This document shows positions 7,480-14,765 of a stretch of DNA of 18,066 nucleotides, in pieces (the first letter of the stretch is position 1; each line of letters opens with the position of its first letter). Where the stretch lies: positions 1 through 18,066 of the forward strand of contig CACYHJ010000013.1 in the NCBI GenBank assembly GCA_902774165.1, written 5' to 3'. Source of the stretch: Oscillospiraceae bacterium. Lineage in GTDB: Bacteria; Bacillota; Clostridia; Oscillospirales; Acutalibacteraceae. The position numbers and the translations under genes are program-made. The notes below the pieces were generated by a model, which was not told the origin of the DNA, made no database searches, and was given only the letters and a program-made list of their open reading frames with translations.

Positions 7480-8385
7480 TCACGGAACCGCGATATTTAC
7501 AACAAGCCCGCAGAGAAGAGAAAACAGAATCACAAACAAAAGATAGCATGCGAAGCTTTTTGCGCCCAGCACGATTTTCAGCGCGCCGAGGTTCGTGATC
7601 TTCGTCGCAGGGCCCGTCAGCATGAACGCCGCAGCGGAACCGAGGCTCATCCCGGCGGCGAGCCAGGTCTGCAGAAGCGGGATCGTCCCTCCCCCGCAGG
7701 CGTACAGCGGCACGCCGACGGTTGCCGCCATCAGCACGCCGAACGCTTCGTTCCCGCCGAAGAGCTTCGTCAGAAATTCCTCCGGCACGTAACGCTGAAA
7801 CAGCGCCGACAACAGGATACCGAACAGAAAATACAGTCCCGTCGCGCGGATATTCCGCCATACGTTTTTCAGATACCGCAGCAGCGGGTTCGGGTCGGTA
7901 TCCCGGCTTTTCGGCTCCTCAAATCCGTTAAAGTTGAAAAAAGACCTGTTTTTATGAAAGAAGCGCAGCAGAAAGCCAGCGGCGACGCCGCAGAGATAAC
8001 AGGAGACGATCCGCACGGCGAGCGCCTTCCCGCCCAGCGCGGCGCTGTAGACGATCAGCTGCGGATTCAGCAGGATCGAGCTCATCATGAACGCCGCCAG
8101 CCAGTCGTCCTTCATCCCGCCCCTGGAAAACGACGCCGCGATCGGAATCGTGCCGTACATGCAAAGCGGCGACGCCACGCCCAGCGCCGAGGCGGCAAAG
8201 ATACCGGCGATCCCCGCGCCGGCGCCGCCGAGTCTGCGCATGAGGGCATGGATTCTCTCTTTCAGAAAGACAGAGACAAAGGATCCGATCAGCATCCCGA
8301 GGACCCAATAAAGAAATATCTGCCGGAACTGAAGGTCGAAATAATACCAGAGATAAACAATTTCACGTTTCAGGATCTCAAACAA
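7480..8385 (-). CDS. ArsP_1/DUF318-type permease
   Basis: A polytopic membrane protein of 301 residues if translation begins at the TTG at 8385. That start is chosen because AAGGAGG (8394-8400) is exactly eight bases upstream, and everything further upstream is low-complexity Arg/Pro sequence read through the preceding gene. It shows the duplicated signature of the permease family PF03773: first half SPLCMYGTIPIAASFSRGG (72-90) with SSILLNPQL, second half VPLYACGGGTIPLLQ (225-239) with LTGPATKITNLGALK. About eight membrane spans separate into two halves around a soluble loop at 144-178. Members are implicated in export of organoarsenicals or metals, but most have no known substrate. The gene starts 15 bases after the DUF362 gene, with its ribosome binding site touching that stop codon. 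Confidence 0.85.
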   Translation of the reverse strand: MFEILKREIVYLWYYFDLQFRQIFLYWVLGMLIGSFVSVFLKERIHALMRRLGGAGAGIAGIFAASALGVASPLCMYGTIPIAASFSRGGMKDDWLAAFMMSSILLNPQLIVYSAALGGKALAVRIVSCYLCGVAAGFLLRFFHKNRSFFNFNGFEEPKSRDTDPNPLLRYLKNVWRNIRATGLYFLFGILLSALFQRYVPEEFLTKLFGGNEAFGVLMAATVGVPLYACGGGTIPLLQTWLAAGMSLGSAAAFMLTGPATKITNLGALKIVLGAKSFACYLLFVILFSLLCGLVVNIAVP

Positions 8386-8399
8386 GCGCCCGCCCTCCT

Positions 8400-9680
8400 T
8401 TACGCGCCGAGATCGACAAGGCGGTAAGAACGGCTGCCCAGCCCGATTGCTTCCGCGTGTTCGAGAACGTGTACGCCGCTGCGGGATTCCATGCGCTGGA
8501 TGAGCGAATGCCCGTCGGGGACGGCATAGACAAGATCGACGCACGCCTGATCGAGCGCCACGGGGTCGGTCGAGGCGAGGATACCGATATCGTGCATATC
8601 CGGCTCGAGCGGCAGCGCCTCGCAGTCGCAGCTGACCGACAGCCGGTTCATCACGGAGAGATAGACCATCCGCGCCCCGTTCCCCTCATAATCGGAGACC
8701 GCCTTGACCGCTTCGGCAAGCGCCTCAAGCCACGCTTTCTGATCGGTGTGAAGGATCGACCCCGTGGTGCGCGTCCCGGCGCTGTGGACGTAGATCTTTC
8801 CGGTTCTGCTCGACATGCCGATCCCGACGTTTTTGATCGCGCCGCCGAAGCCCGCCATCGCGTGGCCCTTGAAATGGGACAGCACGAGAATGCCGTCGTA
8901 GTCCGCGAGGTGGCTGCCGACGATCGCGCGATTGATGCGCGTGCCGGCGTAAGGGATCTCCATGTCGCCGTCCTCGTCCATCAGGTCAAAGGCGGCGATC
9001 GCGGTATATCCCCGGTCCGCGGCTGCCTGTCTGTGCAGCGCGGCGACGGAGCGCACCCCGCCGTAGGCGGTCATGCATTCGGCGATCGAAGCGTTCAGGG
9101 ACCGCACAAGCTTTCCGATCAGCTCCGGGCGCAAATAATTCGTCGCCGGCGATTCGCCCGTGGAGAGCTTGACGGCGATTTTACCGCTCAGCGGATGAGG
9201 CAGCGCGCCGTAGATGCGCAGAAGCGCGTCCGGGGAGATCTCTTTTGTAAAATATACGACCGGAGCGCTCTGCGCATCCGTATAATGCGCAAGCGAGGAC
9301 AGCTCCAGGACGTTTCCGCCATTCGTCGTGACCGTGCGCGCCATGGGAGCCTCGGTCGGCGCGTCCGTCTGGATCGGCGCGTCCGTTTGCGCCGGTATCG
9401 TCTCGGGCGGAGGTGCGAGCGTCGTTTCGGTCTGTGAAGCCGGGGCGGCCGTCTGCGTCGGCGGGACCGTAACCGTCGTTTCCGTCGGCGGAACGGTTTC
9501 GGGAAGCGAGCTTTCCCCTGCCGTACCCGTCTCTGTCAAAAACGCGCTTTCGGAAACGGGAACAGGCGCGCCCGTCGTCGTTTCGTTTTCCGTTCCGTGC
9601 CGCGAATAGGGATTCCCGCAGCCGGAGAACAGCAGCAGGAGCGCAAAAAGCAGCAGAACGGCGGATCGTATCTTTTTCAT
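8400..9680 (-). CDS. DUF362-domain lipoprotein
   Basis: A 426-residue exported protein. Residues 1-21 are a lipoprotein signal ending in LLFSGC. Residues about 22-115 form a Thr/Pro/Glu-rich flexible linker of the kind that spans a Gram-positive wall. From about residue 130 to the end lies a DUF362 domain: KIAVKLSTGESPATNYLRPE, then LVLSHFKGHAMAGFGGAIKNVG, then GILASTDPVALDQACVDL. The domain appears in bacteria and archaea, often fused to 4Fe-4S ferredoxin modules; no CxxCxxCxxxC cluster motif is present here, only an isolated Cys-Asp-Cys (SCDCEALP). The biochemical role of DUF362 is not established. It heads a unit with the permease and small lipoprotein, so a shared extracellular transport or sensing task is plausible. 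Confidence 0.88.
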   Translation of the reverse strand: MKKIRSAVLLLFALLLLFSGCGNPYSRHGTENETTTGAPVPVSESAFLTETGTAGESSLPETVPPTETTVTVPPTQTAAPASQTETTLAPPPETIPAQTDAPIQTDAPTEAPMARTVTTNGGNVLELSSLAHYTDAQSAPVVYFTKEISPDALLRIYGALPHPLSGKIAVKLSTGESPATNYLRPELIGKLVRSLNASIAECMTAYGGVRSVAALHRQAAADRGYTAIAAFDLMDEDGDMEIPYAGTRINRAIVGSHLADYDGILVLSHFKGHAMAGFGGAIKNVGIGMSSRTGKIYVHSAGTRTTGSILHTDQKAWLEALAEAVKAVSDYEGNGARMVYLSVMNRLSVSCDCEALPLEPDMHDIGILASTDPVALDQACVDLVYAVPDGHSLIQRMESRSGVHVLEHAEAIGLGSRSYRLVDLGA

Positions 9681-9686
9681 GTTATA

Positions 9687-9917
9687 TCACCAAATGAACG
9701 GGATCACCTTATATTTCACCCGTGTTCTGTATTCGTCGCAGCCCTCGGGCCCATGTTCGAGCACCTTTTCTTCGTTTCTGATCCTGACGGCGATGATCGG
9801 AATACAGAAAAGCAGGATCGCAAACGAAACCGGCAAGCCGAGCACGAGCCCCATCGAAAGGAACAGCAGCAGCGCGACCGGAAGAAGCCCCGCCGCGAAT
9901 TTCCCGATTGCCTGAAA
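9687..9917 (-). pseudogene. C-terminal remnant of an isoprenylcysteine carboxyl methyltransferase-like membrane protein
   Basis: About 76 residues remain, with two membrane segments (AGLLPVALLLFLSMGLVLGL and VSFAILLFCIPIIAVRI) followed by RNEEKVLEHGPEGCDEYRTRVKYKVIPFIW in two pieces. The closing R-x-x-x-EEKxLE...Y-x-x-Y/R...VK-Y-K-x-IPFIW pattern is typical of the C-terminus of ICMT/PEMT-type methyltransferases, which are normally near 180-220 residues. The N-terminal part and its membrane spans are gone: at 9918 the sequence switches to a fragment of an inverted-repeat element. An open frame continues to an ATG at 9959 inside that element, so a 90-residue hybrid could in theory be made, but no good ribosome binding site precedes it. 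Its stop is six bases before the DUF362 gene. Confidence 0.75.
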
Positions 9918-9966
9918 TAAGGCAACACCGCACAAATACGAATGCGCGTCTTGCCCCATCTTTGTT
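9918..9966 (-). repeat. Fragment of the MITE-like element found whole at 15646-15789
   Basis: These 49 bases are identical, in reverse orientation, to 15740-15788. They hold one terminal inverted repeat (TAAGGCAACACCGCACAA at 9918-9935) and the adjacent interior, then similarity stops abruptly after TTTGTT. The fragment sits exactly at the break in the methyltransferase-like gene. Confidence 0.92.
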
Positions 9967-9976
9967 TTATAATTCT

Positions 9977-10005
9977 ATCATAGCCAAAAACGGACTTTAT
10001 GTCAA
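9977..10005 (-). promoter_or_regulatory. Strong promoter for the DUF362-permease-lipoprotein unit
   Basis: On the minus strand TTGACA (10000-10005), a 17-base spacer and TATGAT (9977-9982) give a near-consensus housekeeping promoter. Transcription would start near 9970 and read through the element fragment and the methyltransferase remnant into the DUF362 gene. It lies just outside the element fragment. Confidence 0.8.
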
Positions 10006-10032
10006 TACAATCGGGCGGATTCCGTCCTCCTC

Positions 10033-10062
10033 CCGACAACCGTCTGTGGATAGATGTACAAT
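10033..10062 (+). promoter_or_regulatory. Weak candidate promoter for the small membrane protein
   Basis: CCGACA (10033-10038), an 18-base spacer and TACAAT (10057-10062) lie about 50 bases before the GTG start at 10113. The -35 match is only four of six, so this is tentative. Confidence 0.35.
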
Positions 10063-10112
10063 AATATCGCAAATACGATCTCTGCAGACAAATCGGGAAG
10101 GAAGGTCAAAAC

Positions 10113-10430
10113 GTGAAAAAGACCGTTATGATCGTCAGCGGCACTCTGACCGCGGCGATCTGCCTTGTGATGAACCTCGCGCTGTATTCGCTCTCAAAGG
10201 GCAGGAAAGCGATGCTCGCCTTTCCGCTCCTGCTTGCGGCGTCCGACTATACGGAAAATATCTGCGTTCTCTGTCTGCTGAAAGCATCCGAGCCGTCCCA
10301 AAGGCTCGCAGCCGCCGCAAGCGCCGCCACGACCGCAAAGACCGTGCTGATGTACGTCACGATCCTGCTGATCCTTTTCTGCCTTGTGCTGTATCTTGTA
10401 AAAAAACGTTCCGCGCGGGCAAAAGCTTGA
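10113..10430 (+). CDS. Small integral membrane protein, unknown function
   Basis: A 105-residue protein from a GTG start, with GGAAGGAAGG about seven bases upstream. Three hydrophobic segments are visible at about residues 4-27, 33-58 and 75-95, ending in a basic KKRSARAKA tail. The middle contains AFPLLLAASDYTENICVLCLL; a D-x-x-EN pair within a membrane helix recurs in a group of four-span proteins of Clostridia that, as I recall it, usually have a longer N-terminal half of about 150-180 residues in total. If that is right, this copy lacks an internal stretch after the first membrane helix. The stop codon overlaps the -35 box of the next gene's promoter. It is divergent from the DUF362 unit. 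Function unknown. Confidence 0.65.
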   Translation: MKKTVMIVSGTLTAAICLVMNLALYSLSKGRKAMLAFPLLLAASDYTENICVLCLLKASEPSQRLAAAASAATTAKTVLMYVTILLILFCLVLYLVKKRSARAKA

Positions 10431-10455
10431 CATACGGAATCGCGCGTGCTATAAT
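10427..10455 (+). promoter_or_regulatory. Consensus promoter of the PEP-synthase-like gene
   Basis: TTGACA (10427-10432), a 17-base spacer and TATAAT (10450-10455) match the housekeeping sigma consensus perfectly. The predicted start is near 10462. The -35 box overlaps the TGA stop of the upstream membrane protein gene. Confidence 0.9.
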
Positions 10456-10470
10456 GAACTACAGAGCAAC

Positions 10471-10501
10471 GGCGCTCCTCTTATGAGGGGCGTCTCTTTT
10501 T
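10471..10501 (+). terminator. Terminator-like hairpin in the 5' leader (attenuator candidate)
   Basis: CGCTCCTC (10473-10480), loop TTAT and GAGGGGCG (10485-10492) form an eight-pair stem with one T-G wobble, extendable by two more pairs, followed by TCTCTTTTT to 10501. It lies within the ~58-base leader between the consensus promoter and the ribosome binding site GGAGGTG, so it could attenuate the downstream gene. It is too far downstream of the promoter to end only the preceding gene. Confidence 0.7.
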
Positions 10502-10519
10502 ACTTCCGGAGGTGTTATT

Positions 10520-13090
10520 ATGGCGGCGTTTGACAGAATTCAATCGGGCATCCCCGAACTGGACGAGGCGCTCGATCATATCCGGCTCGGCGACAACGTG
10601 GTGTGGAGAGTCTCGGAGCTCTCCGAGTTCCGGTTGTTTATGGAACCCTATCTGCAGCAGGCGATCGCAGATCAAAGAAATATCATCTATTTCCGCTTCG
10701 CCAGCCATGAGCCGCTGGTCAGGGACTGCCCGGAGGTCAAAACAATCACAATTCCCCTGTCGCACCGGTTCGAGACGTTCACCGTCGATATCCATAACGA
10801 AATCGAAAAAGCCGGCCGGGACGCTTTCTATATCTTCGACTGCCTCTCCGAACTGCAGACGATGTGGGCGACCGATCTGATGATGGGCAACTTTTTCCGG
10901 GTGACGTGCCCGTTTCTGTTCATCCTCGACACGGTGGCGTTTTTTCCGATCATCCGGGGCAAGCACTCGGTGCACGCGATCAATAAAATCCTCGATACCA
11001 CACAGCTGTTTCTCGACGTATACTCGGACAGCAGAAAGAACGTCTATGTGCGACCCGAGAAGGTGTGGAACCGGAATTCCGACACAATGTTTCTTCCCCA
11101 TACCTACGAGCCGGATACCGGCCGGTTCCGCCCGATCCTCGACGGCGTGAAATCGAGCCGGTTCTATCAGGTGCTCGGCAACGCGCAGCGCTCCGCTGAC
11201 GAACAGTTTATGGATTCGTGGGACCGGTTCTTTAAAAAAGTGAAGCTGACATATGAAACCGGCGCGGATATCTCGGGAATGTGCGGTGAGATGTGTGATA
11301 TTATGATGACCCGCGACGAAAAAATGCGCCGGATGGTCAAAAAGCATTTCCGGCCGGAGGATTATTTCGGTGTGCGCGACCATATGATCGGCACGGGAAT
11401 GATCGGCGGCAAGGCCTGCGGAATGCTGCTGGCACGGGCAATCATCCGCAACAACGAGCCCGGGATCGACGAAATCCTCGAGCCTCACGACTCCTTCTAC
11501 ATCGGGTCCGACGTTTACTATACCTATATCGTCGATAATCAGTTCTGGGATATGCGCATCCGGCAGCGCACCGAGGACGGTTATTTTTCGCTTGCCGACG
11601 AGTTCGCGAACCAGCTTCTGAACGGCAGTTTTTCCGCCGAAATGCGCGAACAGCTGGGCCGCATCATCGAGTATTACGGACAGGATCCGTATATCGTCCG
11701 CTCAAGCAGTATTCTGGAGGACGGCTTCGGCAACGCCTTCGCGGGCAAATACGAATCCGTGTTCTGCGTCAACCGGGGCACGGCGGAGGAGCGGCTCGCC
11801 GAATTCGAGAAAGCGATCAAAACGGTCTACGCCAGCACCATGAGTATGTCCGCGCTCGACTACCGCAAGCGCCGCGGTCTCGATCGGCGAGACGAGCAGA
11901 TGTCTCTTTTGGTACAGCGCGTCTCCGGCTCGTATTACGGAGCTTACTATATGCCTTGCGCGGCGGGCGTCGGCTATTCCTACAGCCCGTACCGTTTTCT
12001 GAAAGACGCCGATCCTGCCGCGGGGATGCTGCGGCTTGTGATGGGCCTCGGGACCTCCGCGGTCGACCGGACGGAGGGCTCCTACCCGCGCCTTGTGGGA
12101 CTTGATACGCCCGAAAAAACGGCGTATTCGACCGACGCGGACAGACACAGATTTTCGCAGGGCAGAGTCGAGGTCATCAATACCTCCGCGCACAAAACGG
12201 AGCGGCTCCCGTTAAAAACGATCGAGCCGGAGCTGCCGGCGTATCTTCGGAGAATTCTGCTGGAGCACGATTTCGACGCGGAACGCAGACTGCGCGACAT
12301 GGGGCAGAGGGTATCCGCGACGTTCATTTCCTGCAAGGGGCTTGTCGGCAATAAAACGCTCATGTCGCAGATACAGAGGATGCTGCACTGCATCCAGAAC
12401 GAGTACGAATACCCCGTCGATACGGAATTCACCGTCAACGTCTCCGACAGCGGGGAATATTCCGTAAACCTGCTGCAGTGCAGACCCCTGCAGGTGCTCA
12501 GGGAAAAATCGGGCGCCGCCGTGCCGGAAAACATCCCGCCGGAACGTATCCTGCTCGAAAGCAAAGACGCGTCCATGGGCTTTCCCAGGACGACGAAGCT
12601 CGATATCATCGTATACGTCGACCCGGTCGCCTATTACAACATGCCGTACCGCGACAAGAATTCCGTCGCGAAAACGATCGGCAGGATCAACTGGCATTAC
12701 CGGAACAGCGAAAAACATATGATGCTCATGGTTCCGGGCAGAGTCGGCACGTCGTCGCCGGAGCTGGGCGTGCCCACAACATTCTCGGATATCAGCGAAT
12801 TCGATGTTGTGTGCGAAATGGAGGAGCAGCGGGCCGGCTACAACCCCGAGCTCTCCTACGGCAGCCATATCTTTCAGGATCTTGTCGAGGCGGAGATTCT
12901 TTATACCGCGGTGTTCAACAACGAAAAAACCGTCCGTTTCGCACCCGAAAAGCTCGCGGCGCTGCCGAATATGCTTGCACAGATCGCCGCGGACAGCGGG
13001 CTTGACGACGTCGTCCGCGTCTGCGACGTCAGCGGCCGCTGCGCGCTTTATAAAGATATCAAGGACGAACACCTTCTGATCACGCTGTAA
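10520..13090 (+). CDS. KaiC-like / PEP-synthase-like (PPDK N-terminal ATP-grasp) fusion protein
   Basis: An 856-residue cytoplasmic protein with GGAGGTG seven bases before its ATG. Residues 1-195 resemble a KaiC/RecA-type domain (IQSGIPELDEALDHIRLGDNVVW in two pieces, and FYIFDCLSEL as a Walker B-like strand), but at the P-loop position it has RVSELSEFR with no GKT/S. Residues about 285-660 match the ATP-grasp part of pyruvate,phosphate dikinase and PEP synthase: GGKACGM (296-302), VRSSSILEDGFGNAFAG (393-409), GLGTSAVDRTEGSYPR (509-523) and QCRPLQ (653-658). The phosphohistidine swivel domain (TxGGxxSH) and PEP-binding barrel are absent. Residues about 680-800 form a third conserved-looking region with PGRVGTSSPELGVP and SYGSHIFQDL. 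It is therefore unlikely to be a complete PEP synthase; a kinase- or phosphotransfer-like role is possible. It is transcribed alone and ends at a strong terminator. Confidence 0.85.
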   Translation: MAAFDRIQSGIPELDEALDHIRLGDNVVWRVSELSEFRLFMEPYLQQAIADQRNIIYFRFASHEPLVRDCPEVKTITIPLSHRFETFTVDIHNEIEKAGRDAFYIFDCLSELQTMWATDLMMGNFFRVTCPFLFILDTVAFFPIIRGKHSVHAINKILDTTQLFLDVYSDSRKNVYVRPEKVWNRNSDTMFLPHTYEPDTGRFRPILDGVKSSRFYQVLGNAQRSADEQFMDSWDRFFKKVKLTYETGADISGMCGEMCDIMMTRDEKMRRMVKKHFRPEDYFGVRDHMIGTGMIGGKACGMLLARAIIRNNEPGIDEILEPHDSFYIGSDVYYTYIVDNQFWDMRIRQRTEDGYFSLADEFANQLLNGSFSAEMREQLGRIIEYYGQDPYIVRSSSILEDGFGNAFAGKYESVFCVNRGTAEERLAEFEKAIKTVYASTMSMSALDYRKRRGLDRRDEQMSLLVQRVSGSYYGAYYMPCAAGVGYSYSPYRFLKDADPAAGMLRLVMGLGTSAVDRTEGSYPRLVGLDTPEKTAYSTDADRHRFSQGRVEVINTSAHKTERLPLKTIEPELPAYLRRILLEHDFDAERRLRDMGQRVSATFISCKGLVGNKTLMSQIQRMLHCIQNEYEYPVDTEFTVNVSDSGEYSVNLLQCRPLQVLREKSGAAVPENIPPERILLESKDASMGFPRTTKLDIIVYVDPVAYYNMPYRDKNSVAKTIGRINWHYRNSEKHMMLMVPGRVGTSSPELGVPTTFSDISEFDVVCEMEEQRAGYNPELSYGSHIFQDLVEAEILYTAVFNNEKTVRFAPEKLAALPNMLAQIAADSGLDDVVRVCDVSGRCALYKDIKDEHLLITL

Positions 13091-13102
13091 AAGCCGTTTC
13101 AT

Positions 13103-13139
13103 AAAAATCCCCCCGCAGACGTTCCGCGGGGGGATTTTT
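13103..13139. terminator. Bidirectional intrinsic terminator
   Basis: A perfect 14-pair inverted repeat (AAAAATCCCCCCGC at 13103-13116 with its complement at 13126-13139, nine-base loop) has A-runs on the left and T-runs on the right. It serves the convergent PEP-synthase-like gene (plus) and symporter gene (minus). Confidence 0.95.
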
Positions 13140-13151
13140 ACCATAATTCCG

Positions 13152-14729
13152 TTATTCTTCGGTCTGCCGCGATCCTTCCGCGGACGAAGCGGTCTGCGTT
13201 TCTCTGCCGATCCACATATTCTCCCACTTCTGCCCGGCGATGCGTTCGAGCCGCGCCTTCTGCGCCTCGTCGATGGTCACCCTGCCGGTTTCGTGTTTTT
13301 CCTTGATCACGCGCTGGATCTCCTCGTGGTCGGTCTTCGTCATGGAAAAACGGTTAACGAGAATCCAGGTCAGCAGGCCGAACAGGATGGGCAGATACGT
13401 GAAGATCAGCCGGATGCCGAACACGGTGCGGGGGCTCTGGAACTGCGGCTCCTTGTGATCTACGTCGTAGCCGAAGATGCGCGTCAGGCTGAAGCCCAGA
13501 ATGCCCGTCATAAAGGAGTTTACCGTCTTCGAGACGAACGAGCGGAACGTGGCGATCACGCCCTCGCGCCGCCGCCCGGTGATCAGCTCGTCCACGTCCG
13601 TGATGTCGGGCTGGATGGTCTCCACGGCGAAGCCGGGACCGGAGAAGCCGAAGTTATACAGCATCGTGGCGAGGAACAGCACCGCGGAGGGGGTCTTCTC
13701 CCCCACGAAGGCGTAAAGCACAAGGCCCAGCACCATGATGGGCGTGAACAGCGTGCCGGAAATGCGCTTGCCGAAATAGCGGTTCAGCAGGTAGTTTGCG
13801 GGCGAGCCGCTGAATTCCGAAACGCCCGCAATGATATTCAGCGTGTTGAAGTGCCGGTATTTATCCGCCACGGAGATCATGAAGAACTGGTCCGCGTAGG
13901 AGTAGCAGCTCCCGCGGAAGGAGTTGAACATGCTGATCAGGAAATACTGCCGGAAGGAGCGGTTTTTGAATACGAAATAGTATTCGCGGAAAAAATATTT
14001 CCAGTCCACCGGCTCCACGTGCAGCCCCAGCGACGAGGGCTCCGGGCAGGCGAAGAACGACACCACCGGGCTCCAGAAAAACCAGAGCGCCAGCACGATG
14101 CCGCAGAACATATATTTCTGCCGGTCCGCCGGCGACGGATTGCTCATATTGAAGCCGCCGAGCATCAGGCCCATAAAGATGAAGCTTGAAACCTGCCCGG
14201 CAGAGTTCATCGCGTACTCCACGATCTTATACTGCGTGCGGCGGAAATAGTGGGGCTCGATGGTGGGCAGCATCGCCACGTGGGGCACGCTCATCATGGT
14301 ATAGGACGTGCTGTACAATACCGAAGTAAACAGGTAATAGAAGAAGGTCGCCCGCCAGTCCCCGAGGCCGGAGATGCCGAAGGAATACCACTTCATGATA
14401 TAGGCAAGAACAAACGGGAACGCGCCGATCAGCACATAGATGCGGTGCTTGCCGTATTTCGACCTTGTACGGTCGGTGATCAGGCCCATCAGCACGTCGG
14501 ATACCGCGTCCACGCAGCCGCCGATCATGCTGAGCAGGCCGGTCTTGTCGGTCTGCAGCCCCTCGACGAAGTTCATATACTGCTGATGGTACATCCCGAT
14601 GGGATAACCCGCGCCGCCCAATGTGATATTGGCGCAGGTATACGAAGCCATGGGTTTTATATAAGGCTTTACGTCCCCTTCCACGCCGAGAACACTCTTG
14701 ATTTTTTCACCCAGCACTTTCTTTTCCAT
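13152..14729 (-). CDS. GPH/MelB-family cation:sugar symporter (MFS)
   Basis: A 525-residue membrane transporter with about twelve membrane spans. The glycoside-pentoside-hexuronide family marker is clear: GCVDAVSDVLMGLITDRTRS with KYGKHRIYVLIGAFP following (about 71-105), a D-x-x-SD...G-x-xxDRT-x-S-K/R-x-GKHR signature in the loop between helices 2 and 3. Members import sugars or glycosides with sodium or protons. The protein is longer than MelB (about 470) because of a charged cytoplasmic tail from about residue 465 that includes a helical stretch and ends in TASSAEGSRQTEE. No glycosidase is nearby, so the substrate is unknown. It begins 36 bases after the phosphatase gene and is probably translated from the same transcript. 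Confidence 0.92.
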   Translation of the reverse strand: MEKKVLGEKIKSVLGVEGDVKPYIKPMASYTCANITLGGAGYPIGMYHQQYMNFVEGLQTDKTGLLSMIGGCVDAVSDVLMGLITDRTRSKYGKHRIYVLIGAFPFVLAYIMKWYSFGISGLGDWRATFFYYLFTSVLYSTSYTMMSVPHVAMLPTIEPHYFRRTQYKIVEYAMNSAGQVSSFIFMGLMLGGFNMSNPSPADRQKYMFCGIVLALWFFWSPVVSFFACPEPSSLGLHVEPVDWKYFFREYYFVFKNRSFRQYFLISMFNSFRGSCYSYADQFFMISVADKYRHFNTLNIIAGVSEFSGSPANYLLNRYFGKRISGTLFTPIMVLGLVLYAFVGEKTPSAVLFLATMLYNFGFSGPGFAVETIQPDITDVDELITGRRREGVIATFRSFVSKTVNSFMTGILGFSLTRIFGYDVDHKEPQFQSPRTVFGIRLIFTYLPILFGLLTWILVNRFSMTKTDHEEIQRVIKEKHETGRVTIDEAQKARLERIAGQKWENMWIGRETQTASSAEGSRQTEE

Positions 14730-14765
14730 ACCGCGTCTCCTTTCAAGGGCTGTTCCGTTCCCCCG

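Noticed and set aside
8386..8544. N-terminal extension of the permease
   Set aside because: The added ~53 residues are Arg/Pro-rich, lie inside the DUF362 coding region, and a perfect AAGGAGG sits eight bases before the TTG at 8385.
9908..10486. 192-residue plus-strand open frame
   Set aside because: It begins in the MITE fragment, overlaps the better supported small membrane protein in another frame, crosses its promoter region and has no family resemblance.
10520..13090. Labelling the 856-residue protein as functional PEP synthase (ppsA)
   Set aside because: The phosphohistidine domain and PEP/pyruvate-binding barrel are missing, so the complete reaction is not supported.
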